Below are positions 58,576 through 64,000 of a DNA stretch of 64,000 nucleotides, one piece after another; within the stretch, counting starts at the first letter, position 1; every line of letters begins with the position of its first letter. The stretch lies in contig CAJNDT010006004.1 in the NCBI GenBank assembly GCA_905221615.1, positions 377,001 to 441,000 on the forward strand, read 5' to 3'. The position numbers and the translations under genes are program-made. Below the pieces are notes generated by a model that ran no database searches, was not told where the DNA came from, and worked only from the letters and a program-made list of their open reading frames with translations. The stretch is from Symbiodinium sp. CCMP2592. Its lineage: Eukaryota; Sar; Dinophyceae; Suessiales; Symbiodiniaceae.

Positions 58576-58640
58576 CACCCAGGTACCGGGAACTCCCGGA
58601 TTGCCCCACATGGCGCAGCCAGATCCCATGCAGCCCCTGG
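58576..58640 (+). CDS. Possible exon fragment: QVPGTPGLPHMAQPDPMQPL
   Basis: A short Pro-rich segment related to the VPGTP segments near 48.36 and 53.1-54.2 kb. No splice sites were fixed. Confidence 0.2.
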
Positions 58641-58683
58641 GATGCAAACTGTCAAGGATGTATGTATTGAGGTTTAATTTGGG

Positions 58684-58802
58684 TACTTGGAGGTTCATGG
58701 GATGGGTGGGTGCAAGTGGGGTTGTAAGTCCCCTAATGTGGGCTATAATTATGGTTACCCTACATGTAACCCCACTTATATCTACCCATGGACCTCCAAG
58801 TA
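58684..58802. mobile_element. Family A element, complete
   Basis: TACTTGGAGGTTCATGGGAT ... TCTACCCATGGACCTCCAAG. Confidence 0.9.
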
Positions 58803-58941
58803 GTAGACGGTTTGTGGCTCGTAGTCCTTGAGGGCATGTAAAACGGTTCAAGGGTTTAGGGTTGACACAGGGGAGGAGAGTTTAGGGGCTGAGGGTGTGG
58901 AGCCTGGGTGCGGGTGTCTGCGGCCTCGGCAGTTACCCTCT

Positions 58942-59265
58942 ACTTAAAGGATCATGGGACTTAGTAACCAGGGTTACAGTGAGGGTAGCTAGACTTATAG
59001 CCCCAATTACGGTACCTATAACCTTACTTACTAAGTCCCATGATCCTCCATTATAGAACCCTTATGGATTCCGTTAAGGATCCCGTTAAGGAGCCCTTCA
59101 TTATAGACCCCTATAGTACCCTTAAAGGAACATACTAAGTCCCATGATCCTCCAAGTAGTACCCTAAACCCTAAACCCTATAGATCCCTTTAAGGAACCC
59201 TATAGATCCCTTTAAGGAGCCCTTGAAGAACCCTTACTAAGTCCCATGCTCCTCCAAGTATAGTG
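58942..59265. mobile_element. Extended family B element
   Basis: A B palindrome to about 59055, GGATCCCGTTAAGGAGCCC-type units, a second right arm to 59158, then CCCTAAACCC, more TATAGATCCC units and a third right arm (to about 59259). Confidence 0.87.
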
Positions 59266-59327
59266 TTGCAAGCTGCAGTCGTCATCACAGACTCGTGCTG
59301 CTAGTGTTTTTTCAATGGGGAGGTGCC

Positions 59328-59412
59328 TTTTCAAAACTAGAATAGAGTGTTGGGGCCCAGTATACCATAATTGTAATAAGACCCCCCAAAAATAGTATTG
59401 GTATAGGTTGAA
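59328..59412 (-). mobile_element. Family E element, minus orientation
   Basis: ACTAGAATAGAGTGTTGGGG and ACCCCCCAAAAATAGTATTGG are the complements of family E inner motifs. Confidence 0.75.
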
Positions 59413-59765
59413 TAGCAACAAGAAGAGCAAGTTTCGGTGCGTTTGGTTTGGCTCTTCAGTAAGTTGCCAGTGGTGCTTGTAAGAACAGAGCTTAAACTCG
59501 TGGAACCATGTCTGGCTCCTTCACGAACTGCTTCCCGATAAACGGCTTACGGCCAAATCGACGTCTCCGGTGAGGAGCAGTGCTGAGTAGAATGGGTTTC
59601 CAGAAAGCCAGGTATGCCCAGCATTTCGCGGCCTTGCCCTCGGAGGCAGTGCGGTCGGCGATTCACGGCATCGGGTTGGCTGAATCTGGGTTTGGGTTCT
59701 GCTAGCGGGTTGCAGACACATCGCTCGATGTAGGACTTGGTTCAACCCGGTTTTCAACATCCGGG
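59413..59765. other. Intergenic sequence, no gene recognised
   Basis: No repeats of families A-J and no supported frame. Confidence 0.4.
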
Positions 59766-60275
59766 GCTTGCCAGGAAACCCGCACCTACAAAATGCAGCC
59801 TATTACCGGGGTTTCTCGTGGTTGTACTTGCCCCCGGACTGCTCACCCATTCCTGTAAAAAAGGGTTGGTCTTGGATTTTTGTGTGCTCATGGCTTGCAG
59901 GGTCATTCGGAGCAACACGGCCTACGGCAACTACATCCAAATCGTCTTTGCTTAGTAGCTGAGTGGATACACTTCACACTTTTTGGGATAGTATTACCCA
60001 CTATAAAACGGAAAGTGTATACTTTTTGGGGGCTTATGAACTCAGCAACTAAGTTTGTCAAGCACCCTATGCATGCGTGGAGCCGAACTGCAGAAACTTT
60101 GCAGGCTGGAAACCTTAAAGCCCAAACTCTCCTGGACTGTCCGAGTGCGAGTGCCGAAACCCTACAGGAACAGAATCCAGCGCATCACCTGATTCCCGAG
60201 CATGTGCGGCCAAAGCAGCAACGCAGCCGCCGCGACCTGAGCTGGGTGTCGCATTTCAGAAAAGTAAGGTAGAAG
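59766..60275 (+). CDS. Possible exons of an unrecognised gene, with a family H element inside
   Basis: Three protein-like segments occur in order: RGLPGNPHLQNAAYYRGFSW (from about 59766), then after GGCTTGCAG a segment reading VIRSNTAYGNYIQIVF (59902-59949), then after a family H element a segment beginning VKHPMHAWS. A later one reads HLIPEHVRPKQQRSRRDLSW (to about 60262), followed by a GTAAGG donor-like site. TTTG on both sides of the H element (59948-59951 and 60053-60056) is a possible short duplication. Frames across the junctions were not all resolved, so the exon structure is provisional. No family recognised. Confidence 0.25.
59952..60052. mobile_element. Family H element
   Basis: CTTAGTAGCTGAGTGGATAC ... 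TTATGAACTCAGCAACTAAG, with ACTTTTTGGGATAGTATT inside. This is the cleanest H copy. Confidence 0.9.
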
Positions 60276-60499
60276 CCCAGAAAGTTGGAACATCAATATG
60301 CTCATGCCGTCAAGGCAAAGTAGAGGGGATCCCAGCTCCAGTCATCGCCTTAAGAAGATCTTATCTGCTACTTTGCACGCGGTTTCAGACGATTTAAGGT
60401 GCCAACCTAGAGAGTTACGGAGGGAGATACAAGTGATGCAGGTAGTTGGATCCTGATTGCAGGACCCGTTGATCGTCTGACTTTCGAAAACCCTGGGTT

Positions 60500-60705
60500 T
60501 AAAATAGAAGCCTGAATAAATACAAAATATTATTCTTTTGGGTTCCTTACTATAGTTATAAGCATTAAGGAGCCCTAAACCCTAAACCCTATTCTACCTT
60601 AACCCCAAGTAACCTACCTTTTTAAAGGCTTATATAAGAAATCATATTAGGGAACCCTAAAGGTAGGTTCCTTAGGGTCCAGGTAATTATTAAGGCCCCT
60701 ACGTT
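60500..60705 (+). mobile_element. Family E element with a telomere-like or palindromic insert
   Basis: The arms TAGAAGCCTGAATAAATAC and GGTAATTATTAAGGCCCCTAC are about 180 bases apart. The insert carries CCCTAAACCCTAAACCC and a small palindrome (TAACCTACCTTTTTA ... TAAAGGTAGGTTCCTTA). Confidence 0.75.
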
Positions 60706-60828
60706 ACCAGGTTTGGCTTCCCAGGAGCTTTTGTTGAGGCTTCTGAGTGGGAGAGTGCTCCGGATGGGGAATCGTTCGTGGACGCAGATTTTAACTGGGT
60801 TCCGTTTAAGAAATCTATCTTAAATCTA

Positions 60829-60916
60829 ATGCCCTGGGCATCAACATAGCCTGAAAGCCTTATATAGTATGGTCTTTGGGCCCAAAAGCCTTCATATGTG
60901 AGTCCTTAGATGCCTA
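60829..60916. mobile_element. Family J palindromic element
   Basis: GGGCATCAACATAGCCTGAA ... GAGTCCTTAGATGCC. Confidence 0.88.
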
Positions 60917-61156
60917 GGGATAGGGATCTACAGCACATAGCGCGCTTTCCTTATTATGGTGACTTGAATTTAAACTTCTGATCAAGAGCCCAGGTAAGCA
61001 TGCTTCGGAAGGAAGGGAAGACTTATCCTGACATGCACTCCCCACGCCTGGACCCAGACTGTCTGGTTCTTAGTAGGGAATGGAGAGATGGGTTGTTATT
61101 GGAACTACTATTGAGGATTATATAGGGACTAGTATAAGGATCCATTCCCCCATTCC
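60917..61156. other. Spacer with a small palindrome
   Basis: TAGGGAATGGAGAGATGG (about 61074) faces CCATTCCCCCATTCCCTA (about 61142), a probable further element of about 90 bases. Confidence 0.55.
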
Positions 61157-61365
61157 CTACTTAAAGGATCATGGGACTTAGTAACTAGGGTTATAATTAG
61201 GGTAACTATACTTATAACCCCAATTAGGGTACTTATTATAACCTTACTTACTAAGTCACATGACCTCCATTATAGAACCTTTATAGATCCCTTTAAGGAT
61301 CCCTTTATTATAGACCCCTATAGTACCCTTAAAAAACATACTAAGTCCCATGATCCTCCAAGTAC
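61157..61365. mobile_element. Extended family B element
   Basis: CTACTTAAAGGATCATGGGA ... TATAGATCCCTTTAAGGATC ... AAGTCCCATGATCCTCCAAG; same layout as 21.5 and 58.9 kb. Confidence 0.9.
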
Positions 61366-61528
61366 TAAGCACCAGACAGCAGATCGTGAAAACCGCGAGA
61401 TGTGATCCCAGGCCCCAGCACCCGGGCATGGTTTCATCCCTTTCAAGAAGGGTTCGTTTAAGGGTTCCTTTGAGGGTTTTAGGGTTTTAAGGGAGTATGT
61501 AAGAGTTTAGGGCTTCGGGTTTGGGGCT

Positions 61529-61643
61529 TACCTGGAGGTTCATGGGTAGTTATAAGTGGGGCGAAAAGTCCCCCAAATATGGGAAACAAGTATAGCTACC
61601 CTACTTATAGCCCTACTGGAAACTACCCATGAACCTCCAGGTA
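61529..61643. mobile_element. Family A element, complete
   Basis: TACCTGGAGGTTCATGGGTA ... TACCCATGAACCTCCAGGTA. Both tips share CCTGG / CCAGG in place of CTTGG / CCAAG. Confidence 0.9.
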
Positions 61644-61649
61644 GGGTCC

Positions 61650-63085
61650 CTAAACCCTACAACCTAGAATCTTTCCTGCGCAAGGTGAGCCGACATACGC
61701 CCGGCCGAGCTTCCCGGCCCGCGCGGTAATTGTTCAGGGGTTGAGGGTTAAGGGTTTCCCTACGCCCGCCCTTGTGTCCAACTTTCCCGAAACCTCAGAA
61801 CTCGACTAACCTCTACAACCTTTTTTCCTAAGCGCTGCAACCAAACCCTAAACCCTAAACGAACGCAAGGCGTAAACGAAGGCAAGCAGAAGCTTAAACC
61901 CTATCTCCATGGCCTGGGGATGTCTCGGCTTGAGGGTTGAATGCTGGGCTCCGGTTCAGTGGAGATGTAGGGGGTAGGGTTTAGGGATTAGGATGTTAAA
62001 TTGTAGATCCAATGCACTGAGGTTAAGGTAAAGTGAAAGCAGGTGGACCCGAAAGCCAGCGGTATCCCGATCACGTTCAGGTCGAACTACAGCGAAACAC
62101 GGACTAGGAATCAGGGAAACGGCACTAGCTGAAGCTTCCGAGAAGCAGCTTGTCTTTGACTCGTGTTCAAAGTCTGCAATCAGGCGTCTGTACTGATGGG
62201 TAGCTCAACTAGTGAGCAGCAACAGCGCCCTTTGCAAAGCAGTCAGTTTGGTGTCAATCGGCTCCATAAGTACAACTACTTGAGGAGGCAATGGGGCGTG
62301 AACGTTGGTCTGAGGGAACGATTGTACTGCTCAGTTTTGTTTGTGGTCTCCGGGTGATCTTTGAAGACGATATCTTCGACGATTATTTTCTCCATGCAGA
62401 TGTTGCCTGTTTGCCTGTGTGCCTGCCTGCCTGCCTGTCAGTCTCTTTTTGTTTTGTTCTCGCGCTCTTTCTCTCACGTCGCTGGTGTTCAGAGACATGC
62501 AAACATGCAAGCCTTCGTAGCCGCACATGCGCAGACTCCTACAAACACATCGGTCCATTACGCTTTGCTGCATTGGCCACTTGCCTTCCGACTCCGCAGA
62601 GCTCAAAATTGCAATCCTTGAATCGGGGTCGTGCTGTGCACAGAGAATCCAACCCCTGTAGACCTAGAGTCCTATCACTGCAACTCCAAGAACTGCAGTC
62701 ATTCACCCGTATAATAGATACAAACCCTAAACCTTACACTCCTTAACCACTCCAAAGTTCTGTGGTCTTTGTCTGGACGACCGTCCGACCATTTCTCCTC
62801 TCGTGAATCACCGATGCACCCGACGCCGGCCGTCGTCGCGGCGTAGCTGAGGTTGACACGCGCACCAGTGAGTCGCTCCATTCCAAAAAAAGGGTTCCTC
62901 ATGAGGTTCTAGACTTGTCTTGATACTAGTTCACGATTAACACAACTTAGAGTAACCTGTATATCCGCTTGATAGTACTCCATCGTTTATTCAGACAACA
63001 TAGAGTAAACTGCAAGTACATACAACCCCCTAAACCCTAAACCCTCATACAACCCCCCATACTTGTCCTAAAGGTTTGGTGTGTG
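61650..63085. other. Intergenic sequence, no gene recognised
   Basis: CCCTAAACCC tracts near 61845, 62720 and 63030; (TGCC)n near 62415. Several overlapping short frames; none is supported. Confidence 0.4.
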
Positions 63086-63088
63086 CCA

Positions 63089-63319
63089 GACCCCCGGGAG
63101 GATCCAAAAAGTAGATCCCTTAATGGGGGTTCCTATAAGGTACCCTTAGTAGTATAGGGCCCCAAATTAGGGGATCTACTTTCTAGATCCTAAACCCTAA
63201 ACCCCTAAACCCCTAAACCCTGAACCCCTAAACCCTTAAACCGAGTGTGAGCGCCGAAACCCTTAAACCCTAACCCCTAAACCCCATAGACCTTACTTTC
63301 TAGATCCTCCCGGGGGTCT
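63089..63319. mobile_element. Palindromic element interrupted by a telomere-like insert
   Basis: The ends CAGACCCCCGGGAGGATCC and GATCCTCCCGGGGGTCTG are near-perfect complements. The right arm is split by the insert described next. Confidence 0.9.
63177..63307 (+). repeat. Telomere-like insert (63191-63293) with 14-bp direct repeats
   Basis: TACTTTCTAGATCC at 63177-63190 and 63294-63307 flanks 103 bases made of CCCTAAA/CCCCTAAA units around a core CCGAGTGTGAGCGCCGAAAC. Confidence 0.9.
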
Positions 63320-63429
63320 GGGGTGCTGGCCCTCGGAGGTGGGCGGTGCTGACGAGGCGACGGTAGTTCGAGGCGACTGCATTGCGGGCACGAGCATGCA
63401 GAGATAGGGCTTGGAGTCCAGGGAACAGA

Positions 63430-63545
63430 GTTTATACATATATATATATATACATATATCTAAATGTGGTATATGATATGTATATATATATATATGTGAT
63501 ATATCTATCTATATCTGTATATATATATATATGTATGCATATGTG
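63430..63545. repeat. (TA)n microsatellite cluster
   Basis: Three TA runs separated by CATATATCTAAATGTGG and GTGATATATCTATCTATATC. Confidence 0.95.
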
Positions 63546-64000
63546 GATTCGACTTTCCAGCTCTATTTCCAGGCTTTGGCGGGGTTGGAGTCGAAGATGT
63601 TGTGAAGCCAGGGCTGGCCAAGAGGTCAAGCGGCTCATAACATCAGCTTCCCAGGCTCAAGTCCAGGAATTCTCCACCGCATCTTTCGTGTTCATTTTTC
63701 GTAATGATCAGTATTACATACTCTTACATTACTCTTTCCCCTAGTAGTATTGCGAAGAGGAGACGCAACACAAGAAGTGCGCAAGTACATGTTGCATGTT
63801 TTGCTCTGACGACCCCACGTTCGCAGTTGCTTCGACTTCCCGCGACTCGTTGCTGGCAATTCTCGGATAGTAAACCCAACAACCCCACTTGTCAATAAAA
63901 CGTGGTTACGCGATGGCAGGAGTCAACGAATGGGGCAAAGGAGCCGCCACGATCTCGGTAATTGCAGTTTGCCATTCTCGGGTCTCATTAACGGCAAGGT
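63546..64000. other. Terminal stretch of the window, no gene recognised
   Basis: No repeats of families A-J; short frames only. Confidence 0.4.

Overview
The window is a gene-poor piece of eukaryotic nuclear DNA, most likely from a dinoflagellate (Symbiodiniaceae-like). This rests on four things: the plant/alveolate telomere motif TTTAGGG/CCCTAAA scattered through the whole window; introns using GT, GC and GA donors, a habit known from dinoflagellates; a non-LTR retrotransposon whose polymerase resembles those abundant in dinoflagellate genomes; and a background of short palindromic interspersed elements. No marker gene is present, so the lineage is an inference.

Layout. 1-8.4 kb: repeats, telomere-like tracts, palindromic elements, an inverted minisatellite (3.03-3.41 kb) and one Gln-rich open frame (5.9-6.3 kb). 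8.5-20.65 kb: one complete 12.1-kb non-LTR retrotransposon bounded by a 12-bp target-site duplication, inserted in the middle of a family-B palindromic element. It carries a coiled-coil ORF1, a large second ORF with repeated ~320-residue domains, and a 2172-codon frame with RNase H, APE-type endonuclease, reverse transcriptase and zinc fingers. 20.7-48.6 kb: dozens of 90-210 bp palindromic elements of at least ten families (called A-J here), a 0.5-kb telomere-like array (24.06-24.58 kb), two long CTA-type trinucleotide arrays (45.6-46.2 and 47.1-48.1 kb), and a few exon-like islands. 48.77-51.63 kb: the only convincing cellular gene. Its eight exons join to an unbroken 613-codon frame encoding an Alba-like domain followed by an endonuclease/exonuclease/phosphatase (EEP) domain. 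51.7-64 kb: more palindromic elements, a triplicated ~0.52-kb unit (53.0-54.5 kb), microsatellites, and a palindrome interrupted by a telomere-like insert (63.1-63.3 kb).

The most interesting result concerns that gene. Every one of its seven introns begins with a short motif that is repeated at the start of the next exon (a target-site duplication or its remnant), and five of the seven contain sequence found again outside the gene as interspersed elements. In intron 3 an 8-bp duplication, ACCAGGTG, supplies both the donor GT and the acceptor AG. This is the signature of introner elements: transposable elements that create introns. Two copies of an intergenic family (G) and one of family C also have 8-bp duplications, so the same type of element appears to make introns inside genes and to fill the space between them.
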